Source: Streptomyces sp. YIM 121038 (GTDB lineage: Bacteria; Actinomycetota; Actinomycetes; Streptomycetales; Streptomycetaceae). From it: 64,000 nucleotides of DNA. Shown in pieces: positions 40,550 to 52,500 of this stretch. The stretch covers positions 1,054,001 to 1,118,000 of the forward strand of contig NZ_CP030771.1 in the NCBI RefSeq assembly GCF_006088715.1, read 5' to 3'. A model generated the notes under the pieces. The model saw only the letters and a list, made by a program, of their open reading frames with translations. It searched no databases and had not been told where the DNA came from. How positions within the stretch are numbered: the stretch's first letter is position 1; each line of letters starts with the position of its first letter. The position numbers and the translations under genes were made by a program.

Positions 40550-43500
40550 TCACGAGGTCTCGAGTTCGTTGTCGAGGTAGCCGAAGAGTTCGTCGTCGGT
40601 GGCGGCGGAGACGTCGGACTCGATGTCCGCGTCGTCGTCCGCGTCACCGGCCCGCGCGTCGCTCCACTTGGCGAGCAGGGCCCGCAGCCGCAGGTCGACC
40701 TTCGTGGCGGTGCCGTCGTCGGCGAGGGCGAGCAGTGAGCTCTCAAGCCGGTCGAGCTGGGCGAGCACACCGGTCTCCGGCTCGGGCTCGGTGCGCGGGA
40801 GCAGGGTGAGGACGTGCCGGGTGATCGCGGCGGCCGACCGGTGGTCGAACACGAGCGTCGAGGGCAGTCGCAGGCCGGTGGCCGCGGTGAGCCGGTTGCG
40901 CAGCTCGACCGAGGTCAGCGAGTCGAAGCCGAGGTCCTGCAGCCCGCGGCCGGGATCGATGTGGGTGGCCGCGGAGTGGCCGAGCACCGCCGCGACCTGC
41001 GCGCAGACGAGGTCGAGCACGGTCTGCTCGCGCTCGGCCGCGGACTGGCCCGCGATGACGTCGGCGAACGCCGTGGTCGCGGCGGCGGGAGCCGTCGTGG
41101 CGCGGCGGGCGGGGGCGCGGACCAGGCCCCGCAGCATCGGCGGCAGGGTGCCGTCGGCCGCTTGGCCGCGCAGGGCCGCGGCGTCGAGGAGGACCGGCAC
41201 GAGCTCGGCGCGGTCGTCCCGCGTCCCCGCGTCGAGCAGCGCGAGCGCGTCCTCGGTGGGCAGTTCGAGGATGCCGGAGCGGCCGAGCCGGGCCCGGTCG
41301 CCCCCGTCGAGCCCCGCCGTCATGCCGCTGGCGGCGGCCCACATGCCCCACGCGAGGGAGACGCCGGGCAGGCCGAGCGCGTGGCGGCGGCGCACGAGGG
41401 CGTCGAGCGCCGTGTTCGCGGCCGCGTAGCTCGCCTGGCCCGCGCTGCCGAGGATCCCGGCGGCCGAGGAGAAGACGACGAACGCGGACAGGTCGGCGTC
41501 CCTGGTCAGTTCGTCCAGGTGCAGCAGCCCGTCGACCTTCGGGCCGAACACGCGGTGGATCCGCTCGGGCGTCAGGGACTCCAGTACGCCGTCGTCGACG
41601 ACGCCCGCCGCGTGCACGACCGCGCCGAGCGGCCGGTCGAGGGAGGCGAGGAGCGCCGCCACGGACGCGCGGTCGGCCACGTCGCACGCCGCCACGGTCA
41701 CCTCGGCGCCGAGCGCGGCGAGGTCGTCCCGCAGCTCCGCGGCACCGTCGGTCGCGAGCCCCTTGCGTCCCGCGAGGACGAGCCTGCGGACGCCCCGGTC
41801 GGTGACCAGGTGCCGGGCCACGAGGGCGCCGAGCGTGCCGAGGCCGCCGGTGACCAGGACCGGGCGGTCCGGGTCGAGCGGTGCGGGCACGGTCAGCACG
41901 GCCTTCGCCGCGCCGAGGTCCTGGCCGAGCCCGCGGAACGCCTCGGGTGCGCGGCGCACGTCCCAGGTGCGGACGGGCAGGGGGCTCAGGGCGCCCGCCT
42001 CGAAGAGGGCGAGGACCTCGGTCAGGATCTCCTGGAAGCGGTCGGGGTCCGGCTGAGGGCTGTCGTACGCGAACTCCAGCGGATCCGGGAGGGCTTCGGC
42101 CTCCGCCGTCGGCGGGGTGAGCAGGACCTCGGCGTCGCCGCCGGTCCCGGTGGTGTGCACCCGCGCGCCCCAGTGCCGGGCGAGCTGCACGGCCGCCGTG
42201 CCGATGTCACCGGCCGCCGCGGGCACGAGGACGGGCTGTCCCCGGTGCAGCCCGGCCAGGGCGTGGTGGGCGGTCACGAAGGCCTGGGGCAGGGCGGCGG
42301 CGCACGCGAAGGTCAAGGCCGCGGGCATCGGGGCGAGCAGCCTGCGGTCGGTGACCGCGAGCGGCCCGAAGGCGTGGGTGGCGGCGCCGAGCACGCGGTC
42401 GCCGACCGCCAGGTCGGTGACGTCCGTGCCGACCTCGGTCACCACGCCCGCGACCTCGCTGCCGAGGGCCGCGTCGGCCTCGGTGCCGAGGGCGGTGCGC
42501 ACGTCGCTGGGGTTCAGGCCCGCCGCGCGGACGGCGACGCGGACCTCGCCGGGCGCGAGGGGCGCGGCGGCGTCGGGGTGCGGCACCAGGGCGAGGTCGT
42601 CCGGGGAGCCGCCTGCCGCCGCGCTGAGCCGCCAGGGGCCGTCGGCGGGCGGGGTGAGCAGGCCGTCGGTGGTGGCACGGGCGAGCCTGGGCGCGTCGAC
42701 CCGTCCCGCCCGTACGACCGTCTGGGGCTCGTCGGAGGCCAGCGCGGCGGGCAGGGCCAGGGCGGAGTCGTCGGTGTCGTCGAGGTCGACCAGGGCGAAG
42801 CGGCCGGGGTTCTCGGTCTGCGCCGAGCGCACCAGGCCCCACACGGCGGCCTGCGCCGGGTCGGGCGACGCGGTGGCGACGGCGCCGCGGGTCACGAACA
42901 CCAGGCGGGTGTGCGCGGTCCGCTCGTCGGCGAGCCAGTCCTGGGCGAGGGCCAGGGCCCAGGCCACCGTCTCCCGCACCGTCCGCGCGTCCGCGGCGGA
43001 CGGTCGGGGGCAGGGCGCGAGCAGGTCGGTCACGCCGTCGAGGGCGCCGAAGTCGGCCACGGTCGGCGCGTGGGCGCCGAGGTCGTCGGTGCCGAGGACG
43101 GCGAGCCCGGCCGGGCTCGCGCCGGAGGTCTCGACGGGCACCCACTCCAGGGCGAACAGGGCGTCCGCGGCCGGGGCCGCGGCCTTGCGGAGGTCCGCGG
43201 GGCGCATCACGAGCGACTCGACGGTCGCCACCGGCCTGCCCGCCGGGTCCGCGACGGCCAGCGCCATCGTGTCCTGCCCGGTGGGCGTCCAGCGCACCCG
43301 CAGCGTCGAGGCGCCGACGGCGTGCAGGCGTACGCCCGTGAAGCCGAACGGCAGGCGGGGGCCGCTGCCGGTCTCGTCCAGGGCGCGCAGGACGGGCGCG
43401 TGCAGCGCGGCGTCGAGCAGGGCGGGGTGCACGCTGAAGCCCTCGCCGCCCGCCGGGTCCTCCAGGGCGACCTCGACGTAGACGTCGCCGCCGAGGCGCC

Positions 43501-46500
43501 AGGCGGCGCGCAGGGCGCGGAACACGGGCCCGTAGCCGTAGCCGAGTGCGGTGAGCCGGTCGTAGACGTCGTCGACGTCCATGGGCGTCGCGCCCTCAGG
43601 CGGCCAGGCCGCGAGGTCGGTCGCCGGTGCGTCGCCCGTGGTGAGCCTGCCGGAGGCGTGCTCGGTCCACGGCGCGTCCCGGTCGGCGTCCTCGGCGCGG
43701 GCGTGCACCCGGATGCTCCGGCCGCCGTCGGTCTCCGCGCCGACGGCGACCCGCAGGGCGACGCCGCCGCGTTCGGGCAGGACGAGGGGGGCGTGCAGGG
43801 TCAGTTCCTCGACGGTGTCGAGGCCGCAGTGGCCCGCGGCGTGCAGGGCGAGGTCGAGGAAGCCCGTGCCGGGGAACAGGACGCGGTCACCGACGCCGTG
43901 GTCGGCGAGCCACGGCTGGGTCCGCGTGGACAGCCTGCCGGTGAACACCACGCCGTCGGAGTCGGGCAGGGCGACCGCGGCACGGAGCAGCGGGTGGTCG
44001 CCCGTGGCGACGCCGAGGGCCGCCGTCGCTCCGTCGCCCGCGGGCGCCACGGCCGCGGTGAGCCAGTACCGCTCGTGCTGGAAGGCGTAGGTGGGCAGGT
44101 CGACGCGGGCGCCGCGGCCGCCGAGGGCGGCGGCCAGGTCGAAGCGGGCGCCGCGGACGTGGAGGTGCGCGGCGGCGCGGGTCAGGGCGTCCGCTTCGGG
44201 CCTGTCGGAGCGCAGCGTCGGGACGAACACGGTGTCGGGGGCGCTGTCCTGGCCCATCGTGGCGAGCACGCCGCCGGGCCCGCACTCCAGCATCGTCGTC
44301 ACGCCCTGCGCGACGAGCGCCGTGACGCCGTCGGCGAACCGTACGGGCCGGCGCACGTGCCGCACCCAGTGGTCCGGCGACGCCAGCTCCTCGGCGTCGA
44401 CGGGCGTGCCGGTGAGCGTGGACACGATCGGGATCCGGGGCGCCGCGAACGACACGCCTTCGAGGACCCGGCGGAACGCGTCGAGCATCGGCTCCATCAG
44501 CGGCGAGTGGAAGGCGTGGCTGACCCGCAGGCCCGTCACCTTGCGTCCCTGTGCCTTGAGGCGGTCGGCGAGGGCGAGCACTTCGAGGTCGCTGCCGGAC
44601 AGGACGAGGGAGTTCGGGCCGTTGATGGCGGCGATGCCGACGTGCTCGGAGCACTCCGGCGCGATCTCCTCCTCGGTGGCCTGTACGGCGACCATGACGC
44701 CGCCGGTGGGCAGCGCCTGCATGAGCGCACCGCGCGCGGCGACGATCGCGCAGGCGTCGGCCAGCGAGAACACGCCCGCGACGTGCGCGGCGGCCAGTTC
44801 GCCGATGGAGTGCCCGGCCAGGGCGTCGGGCCGCAGGCCCCAGGACGTCCACAGCCGGTACAGGGCGACCTCGACGGCGAACAGCGCGGGCTGGGCGTAC
44901 TCGGTGCGGTCGAGGACGGCCTGGTCGGCGCCGAAGACGACGTCGCGCAGCGGCAGGTCGAGCAGCGGGTCGAGGTGGGCGAACACCTCGTCGAGGGCGT
45001 CGGCGAACACGGGGTGCGCCTCGTACAGGCCGCGGCCCATGCCGACGCGCTGGGAGCCCTGGCCGGAGAAGAGCACGGCGAACGTGCCGCCGTCGGGGGC
45101 GCCGTGCACCACCGCCGGGTGGTCGGTGCCTTCGGCCAGCGCGTCGAGACCGGCCTGGAGTTCGGGCGCGACGGTGCCGAGGACGACCGCGCGCCGGTCG
45201 AGCGCGGCCCGGCCGAGCGCGAGCGTCGCGGCGACGTCCACCGGCGACAGGCCGGGCCGCTCGTCCACGGCGGCCGCGAGGCGGACGGCCTGCTCGCGCA
45301 GCGCGGCGGTGTCGCGGGCGGACAGCGGCCAGGCAAGGAGTCGGCCGTCGGGCTCGGCCGCCGGGGCCGGGGCGGCGGGTTCGGCCTGTTCGAGGATGAC
45401 GTGGCCGTTGGTGCCGCTGACGCCGAACGCGGAGACGGCGGCCCGCCTCGGCCTGCCGGACTCCGGCCACGGCCGCTGCTCGGCGAGGAGTTCGACGGCG
45501 CCGGTCGTCCAGTCGACGTGCTGGGAGGGGCGGTCGAGGTGGAGGGTGCGCGGCAGCACGCCGTGCCGGAGCGCCTGCACCATCTTGATGACGCCCGCGA
45601 TGCCGGAGGCGGCCTGGGTGTGGCCGATGTTCGACTTCAGGGCGCCGAGCAGCAGCGGCCGCCGCGCGGGGCGGTCCTGGCCGTACGTGGCGAGGAGCGC
45701 CTGTGCCTCGATGGGGTCGCCGAGGCGGGTGCCCGTGCCGTGGCCCTCGACGGCGTCCACGTCGGCGGTCGTCAGGCCCGCGTTGGCGAGGGCCGCGCGG
45801 ATGACGCGCTGCTGGGCGGGGCCGTTGGGCGCGGAGAGGCCGTTCGACGCGCCGTCCTGGTTGGTCGCGGAGCCCCGGACGACGGCGAGGACCTCGTGGC
45901 CGTTGGCGCGTGCGTCGGAGAGCCGCTCCAGCAGGATCAGGCCCGCGCCCTCGCCCCAGCCGACGCCGTCGGCCGCGTCGGCGAACGGCTTGCACCGGCC
46001 GTCGGGGGCGAGGCCGCCCTGGAGGCTGAACTCGGCGAAGGCCGTCGGCGTCACCATGACGGCGGCGCCGCCCGCCAGGGCCATCGAGCACTCCCCGGAC
46101 CGCAGTGACTGCACCGCGAGGTGCAGGGCGACCAGCGCCGACGAGCACGCGGTGTCCACGGTGACGGCGGGCCCGCGCAGGCCGAGGGCGTAGGCGACGC
46201 GGCCCGACACGACGCTCAGCGCGTCGCCGGTCAGCCGGTAGCCGTCCATCTCGGGGGCCGCCTGCTCCAGGGTGCCCGCGTAGCTCTGCGGTGAGGCGCC
46301 GACGAACACGCCGGTGAGGCTGTCGCGCACCGAGGACGGGTCGATGCCCGCCCGTTCGAAGGCCTCCCAGGCCAGTTCGAGCACCTGCCGCTGCTGGGGG
46401 TCCATGGCCAGGGCCTCGCGGGGGGCGATGCCGAAGAAGCCCGCGTCGAAGCCGCCCGCGTCGTAGACGAAGGCGCCCTCCAGGGTGCGGCTGCGGCCGT

Positions 46501-49500
46501 GGGCCTCCGCGTCGGCCGGGTACAGCCGGTCGGTGTCCCAGCCCCGGTCGTCAGGGAAGGGCCCGATGGCGTCGCGCCCGGCGAGGACGAGGTCCCACAG
46601 GTCCTCGGGTCCGCCGACGCCGCCGGGGAAGCGGCAGCTCATCGCCACCACCGCGATCGGCTCGTCCGCGGCGCGGGCGGCGACCCGGCCCGCCGCGGCG
46701 GTGTGCCGCTCGCCGAGCACCACGGTGTGCAGGTGCTGGGCCAGCGCCGTGGGCGTGGGGTGGTCGAACACGACGGTCGTGGGCAGCCGTACGCCGGTGG
46801 CCGTGGTGAGGCGCTTGCGGAGCTCGATGGCGGTGAGGGAGTCGAAGCCCAGCTCGCGGAACGCCCGGTCGGGGGTGACGGTGTCGGCGCCGTCGTGGCC
46901 GAGGACGGCGGCCGCGTGGCCGCGCACCAGGTCGAGCAGGAGCCGGTCGCTCTCGGCTTCGGTGAGCCCGGCGAGCCGGTCGGCGAGCGCCCCTCCGGCG
47001 GCGGGCTGTTCCGCCGCGTCCCGCTCGGCCAGCGCGACGACGTCGGGTATCTCGCCGATGAGCGGGCGCGAGCGGGCCGCGGTGAAGCCGGGGGCGAAGC
47101 GGGCCCAGTCGACGTCCGCGACCGTGAGGGTCGTCTCGCCCGTCGCGAGGGCGGTGGCGAGCGCGCCGACGGCGAGTTCCGGCCGCATGGGGCGCATGCC
47201 CCTGCGGCGCAGCTGGTCGTCCAGGTCGCCGGTCACCATGCCGCCGCCCGCCCACATGCCCCAGGAGACCGAGGTGGCGGGCAGGCCGTCGGCGCGGCGG
47301 CGCTGCGCGAGTCCGTCGAGGAAGGCGTTGGCCGCGCCGTACGCGCCCAGTTCGCCGCTGCCCCACACGGCGGAGCCGGAGGAGAACAGGACGAACGCGT
47401 CGAGGTCGCGCCCGGCGCACAGCTCGTCGAGGTGGGCCGCGCCCGCGGCCTTCGCGGCGAGGGCGTACGCGAGGTCCGAGGTCTCGGTGTCGGCCAGCGG
47501 CAGGGACGGGACGGTGCCCGCCGCGTGGAAGACCGAGCGGACGGGTGTGCCGTCGGCGTCGAGCCGGGCGAACAGCTCGGCCAGGGCGGTGCGGTCGGCG
47601 GCGTCGCAGGCGGCGACGGTGGTCCGGACCCCGAGCGCGGTCAGCTCGGCCGCCAGCTCGGGTGCGCCGGGCGCGTCGGCGCCGCGGCGGCTGGTCAGCA
47701 CGAGGTGCTCGGCGCCGTTGCCCGCGAGCCAGCGGGCGACGTGGCCGCCGATGGCTCCGGTGCCGCCGGTGATGAGTACGGTGCCCGTGGCCCGCCAGGG
47801 GGGTGCCGCCGCCGGCGCGGGGGCCGGTGTGAGGCGGCGTACCGACACGCCGGAGGCGCGGATCGCCAGCTGGTCCTCGTCCGCCCGGCCGGCCAGGACG
47901 GCGGCGAGCCGCGTCGTGGTCCGGGCGTCGGGGGTCACGGGCAGGTCGACGAGTCCGCCCCAGCGGTCCGGGTGTTCGAGGCCGACGGTGAGGCCGAGGC
48001 CCCACACCTGGCTCTGCGCCGGGTGGGTCAGCGGGTCGGACCGGCCGACGGACACCGCGCCCGTCGTGGCCAGCCACAGCGGCGCGCCGATCCCGGCGTC
48101 GCCGAGCGCCCGTACGAGCGCCAGCGTGCCGGAGAGGCCGCTCGGGACGACGGGGGCCGCCGGGTCGGGCCGTTCGTCGAGGGCCAGCAGCGACAGGACG
48201 CCGCTGGGTACGACGTCCACGGCGCGCAGCGACTCGGGCGAGCCGTCGGCCTCCAGGACGTCGGCGCCGTGGGCGCGCAGCGCCTCGACGGCCGCCGTGT
48301 GCCAGGGGTGTTCCGCCTCGGCCCGCGAGCCGACCACGAGCCAGGTGCCGGTGAGGGCGGGCGCGGGGGCGGCGGCGAGCGGGCGCCAGGTGATCCGGTG
48401 GCGCCACGCGTCGGCGGCGGACCGCTCCTGGCTGCGCCGCCGCCAGTCGGCCAGGCTGGGCAGGACGTCGGTCAGGGGGGCGTCGGCGGGCACGTCGAGG
48501 GTCGCGGCGAGGTCGCCGCGCTCCACCGCGGACCAGAACTCCGCGAAGGCGGGGTCGTCGCCCGCCGTCGTACGGGCGGTCTCCTCCAGCCAGAACCGCC
48601 TGCGCTGGAAGGGGTAGGTCGGCAGGTCCACGTGCTGCCCGGCGGGCACCGCGGCCCGCCAGTCGAAGGGCAGGCCCTCCACGTACGCCTCGGCGGCCGA
48701 CAGCAGGAACCGGTCGAGGTCGCCGTCGGTGCGGCGCAGCGTGCCCACCACGACGGCCTCGGCGTCGGCCGCTTCCAGGGTCTCGCGCACGCCGAAGGTG
48801 AGCACGGGGTGCGGGCTGCACTCCACGAACACACCCACGCCCCGGTCCAGCAGACCGCGCGTGCCCTCCTCGAAGCGCACCGTGTTGCGCAGGTTCTGGT
48901 ACCAGTACGCGGCCCCGACCTCGGTCCCGGTCAGCCACTCCCCCGTGACCGTGGACAGCATCGGCACCTGCGCGGGCACGGGCTCCAACCCGGCCAGCAC
49001 GTCGGCCAGTTCCTCCTGGATGCGCTCGACGTGCGGCGAGTGCGAGGCGTAGTCGACGGGGACCCGGCGGGCCCGTACGTCGTCGGCGGCGCATGCCTCC
49101 ATCAGCTCGTCGAGGGCGTCCGCGTCGCCCGCCACGACCGCCGAGCCGGGGCCGTTGACCGCGGCGACGGAGATCCGGCCGTCCCAGCGGGCGATCCGCT
49201 CCCGCGCGGCCTCGACCGTCACCGCGAGCGACACCATGCCGCCCTGCCCGGAGAGCGCAAGGATCGCCTTGCTGCGCAGCGCCACGACCTTGGCGGCATC
49301 GGCGAGGGACAGCGCGCCCGCCACGTGCGCGGCGGCGATCTCCCCCTGGCTGTGGCCGACGACCGCGTCGGGCTCCACACCGTACGAGCGCCACAGCGCG
49401 GCCAGCGACACCATCACCGCCCACAGCGCGGGCTGCACGACATCCACGCGCTCCAGTGCGGCGGCATCGTTCAGGACGTCGTACAACGACCAGTCCACAT

Positions 49501-52500
49501 ACGGCGCCAACGCCTGCGCACACGCGTCGAGGGAGGCGCGGAACACCGGCGAGGACTCCGCCAGCTCCACCCCCATGCCCAGCCACTGCGACCCCTGACC
49601 GGGAAACACGAACGCCACCTTCCCCGCAGGCCGCGCGACACCGACCGCCACCCGGGCGGACTCCGCCCCGTGAGCCACCGCCGCCAACGCCTCGGCGCCA
49701 CCCCCGACCACCACGGCCCGGTGCTCGAACACCGACCGGGACAGCAGGGTGTCCGCCATGTCGGCGGAAGCGAACTCCTCCGCGGCGACGGCGAGTTGGG
49801 AGGCGTGCGCGCGCAGGGCGTCCTCGGTGCGCGCGGAGAACACGAAGGGCACCGGCGCCGACGGCGGGTCGGCCGGGGTCTCCGGGGTGGCCGGGATGTC
49901 GTCGGGTGCCTGCTCCAGGACGGCGTGGGCGTTGGTGCCGCTGATGCCGAACGAGGACACGGCGGCGCGCCGGGGGCGTGCGACCTCCGGCCACGGCGTG
50001 GTCTCGGTGACCAGCGACACCGCGCCCGACGACCAGTCGACGTGCGGCGTGGGCTCGGTGATGTGCAGGCTCCTGGGCAGCACGCCGTGGCGCAGCGCGA
50101 GGACCATCTTGATCAGGCCCGCGACGCCGGAGGCCGCCTGGGTGTGGCCGATGTTGGACTTCACCGAGCCGAGCAGGAGCGGGCGGTCCGCCGTGTGCTC
50201 CTGGCCGTACGTGGCGAGCAGCGCGTCCGCCTCGATCGGGTCGCCGAGGCGGGTGCCGGTGCCGTGCGCCTCCACGGCGTCGACCTCGGCGGCCGACACG
50301 CCCGCGTCGGCGAGCGCCTGCCGGATCACCCGGCGCTGCGCGGGGCCGCTGGGGGCGGTGAGGCCGTTGGACGCGCCGTCCTGGTTGATGGCGGTGCCCT
50401 TGATCAGCGCGAGGACGGGGTGGCCGTTGCGCCGTGCGTCGGAGAGGCGTTCCAGGAGCACCATCGTGGCGCCCTCGGCGAGGCCGAAGCCGTCCGCGCT
50501 CGCCGAGAACGCCTTGCACCGGCCGTCCGGGGCCAGCGCGCGCTGCCTGCTGAACTCCACGAACATGCCCTGCGAGGGCATGACCGTGACGCCGCCCGCG
50601 AGGGCGAGGGGGCACTCGCCGCGCCGCAGCGACTGCACGGCGACGTGCAGGGCGGTCAGCGACGACGAGCACGCCGTGTCCACGGTGACGGCCGGTCCCG
50701 CGAACCCGAAGGTGTAGGAGAGCCTGCCGGACGCGACGCTCGCGGTGTTGCCGGTGAGGAGGTAGCCCTCCAGGTCGGCGGGCGCCTCGTGCAGACGGGG
50801 GCCGTAGTCCATCGTCATGGCGCCCACGAACACGCCCGTCCGGCTGCCCCGGACCTGGGCCGCGTCGATGCCCGCCCGCTCCAGGGCCTCCCAGGAGATC
50901 TCCAGGAGCAGCCGCTGCTGGGGGTCCATCGCCAGGGCCTCGCGCGGCGAGATGCCGAAGAACTCCGGGTCGAACTGGGGGGCCTCGTGCAGGAATCCGG
51001 CCTCGCGCTGGTAGTAGCCGCCCGCCCGTTCGGCGTCCTCGTCGTAGCGTCCGTCCAGGTCCCAGCCCCGGTCGGCGGGGAAGGCGGTGAGGCCGTCGCC
51101 GCCCTCGGACAGCAGCGTCCACAGGTCCTCGGGGCTGCGTACGCCGCCGGGGAGGCGGCAGCTCATCGCCACGACGGCGATCGGCTCGTCGTCCTCGACC
51201 GCGGCGAGGGTCACCGGCTCGTCGTCCTCGGTGGGGGTGCCGAGGACGATCCGGCCGATGTGCTCGGCGAGGCCGCGGCACGTGGGGTTGTCGAAGACCG
51301 CGGAGACGGGCAGGTTCAGGCCGGTGGCCGCGTTGAGCAGGTTGCGCAGGGTCACCGCGCCGGCCGAGTCGAGGCCGAGTTCCAGCAGCGGCGCGTCCAC
51401 GTCGGCGGCGGTGCCGAGGGGCCCGACGACGGCGGCCAACTGGGTGCGAACCAGGTCGAGCAGGAGTTCCGGGCGGTCGGGGGCGTCCGCGAGCCGGTCG
51501 GCGAGCGAGGCGGCGGGGGCGGCCTCGGGCACCGTGTGCAGGGGGTAGGCGGGCAGGGGCACGGCGCGGGCGCCCCGGCCCGCGAACACCGCCTCCCAGT
51601 CGGGGAGTGCGCCGTGCGCGTGCAGTGCGGCGAGCGCGGCGGCCAGGTGGTCGGCGCTGCCCTTGCCCCGGCGCAGCGTGCCGACGACGGCGGCCTCGAC
51701 GGCGGCGTCCTCGATGGTCTCCTGCACGGCCCGGGTCAGGACGGGGTGGGGGCTCGACTCCAGGAGCAGCCGGTGTCCGGCGGCGAGCGCGGCGCGGGTG
51801 GCGCTCTGGAAGTCGGCGGTGCCGCGCAGGTTGCGGCACCAGTGGTCCGCGGTGAGGGTGAGCGGGTCGACCCGGGCGCCCGTGGTGGCCGTGTAGATCG
51901 GCACGTCCGTCGGGCGGGGGGTGAGGGGGGCCAGGTCGGTGCCCATCAGGTCGAGGACCGCGTCGACCTGGCGGCCGTGGGCCGCGAGGCGGATGTCGAT
52001 GCTCCTGGCCCTGATGCCGTCGGCGGCGAGGTCGGCGAGGAGTGCGGTGGCCGCGTCCTCGGTGCCGGAGACCAGGACCGAGCCGGGGGCGTGCACGGCG
52101 GCCAGGTCGAGGCCCTCGTAGCGGGTGAGGCGCTCGCGCACCTCGTCGGCGGAGGCGAGGACCGAGACCATCACGCCGCGTTCGAGCAGGTGCACCTGGG
52201 CCTGGCTGAACAGGGCCACGGCCCGCGCGCCGTCCTCCAGGGACAGCGCGCCCGCGACCGTCGCGGCCGGGATCTCGCCGACGCTGGAGCCGATGACGGC
52301 GCCGGGCCGCACGCCCCAGGACCGCCACAGCGCGGCCAGGGACACCATCATCGCCCAGAGCGCGGGCTGCCCCACGTCCGGCCGGTCGAGGGAGGGTGTG
52401 TCCGTGGTGCCGCGCAGGACGTCGAGGACGGGCCAGTCCACGTACGGCGTGAGGGCGTCCGCGCAGGCGTGCAGCTGGTCGGCGAAGACCGGGTGGGCGG

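Noticed and set aside
40497..40553. GTG start for PKS B at 40553, overlapping the PKS A stop
   Set aside because: The ATG at 40496 has a better ribosome binding site and matches the docking-coil starts of PKS C and PKS D.
41880..42640. Frameshift or assembly error as the cause of the short ER
   Set aside because: The frame continues without stops into a normal ER C-terminus and KR, so an in-frame deletion is simpler. Resequencing would still be needed to exclude a collapsed read.
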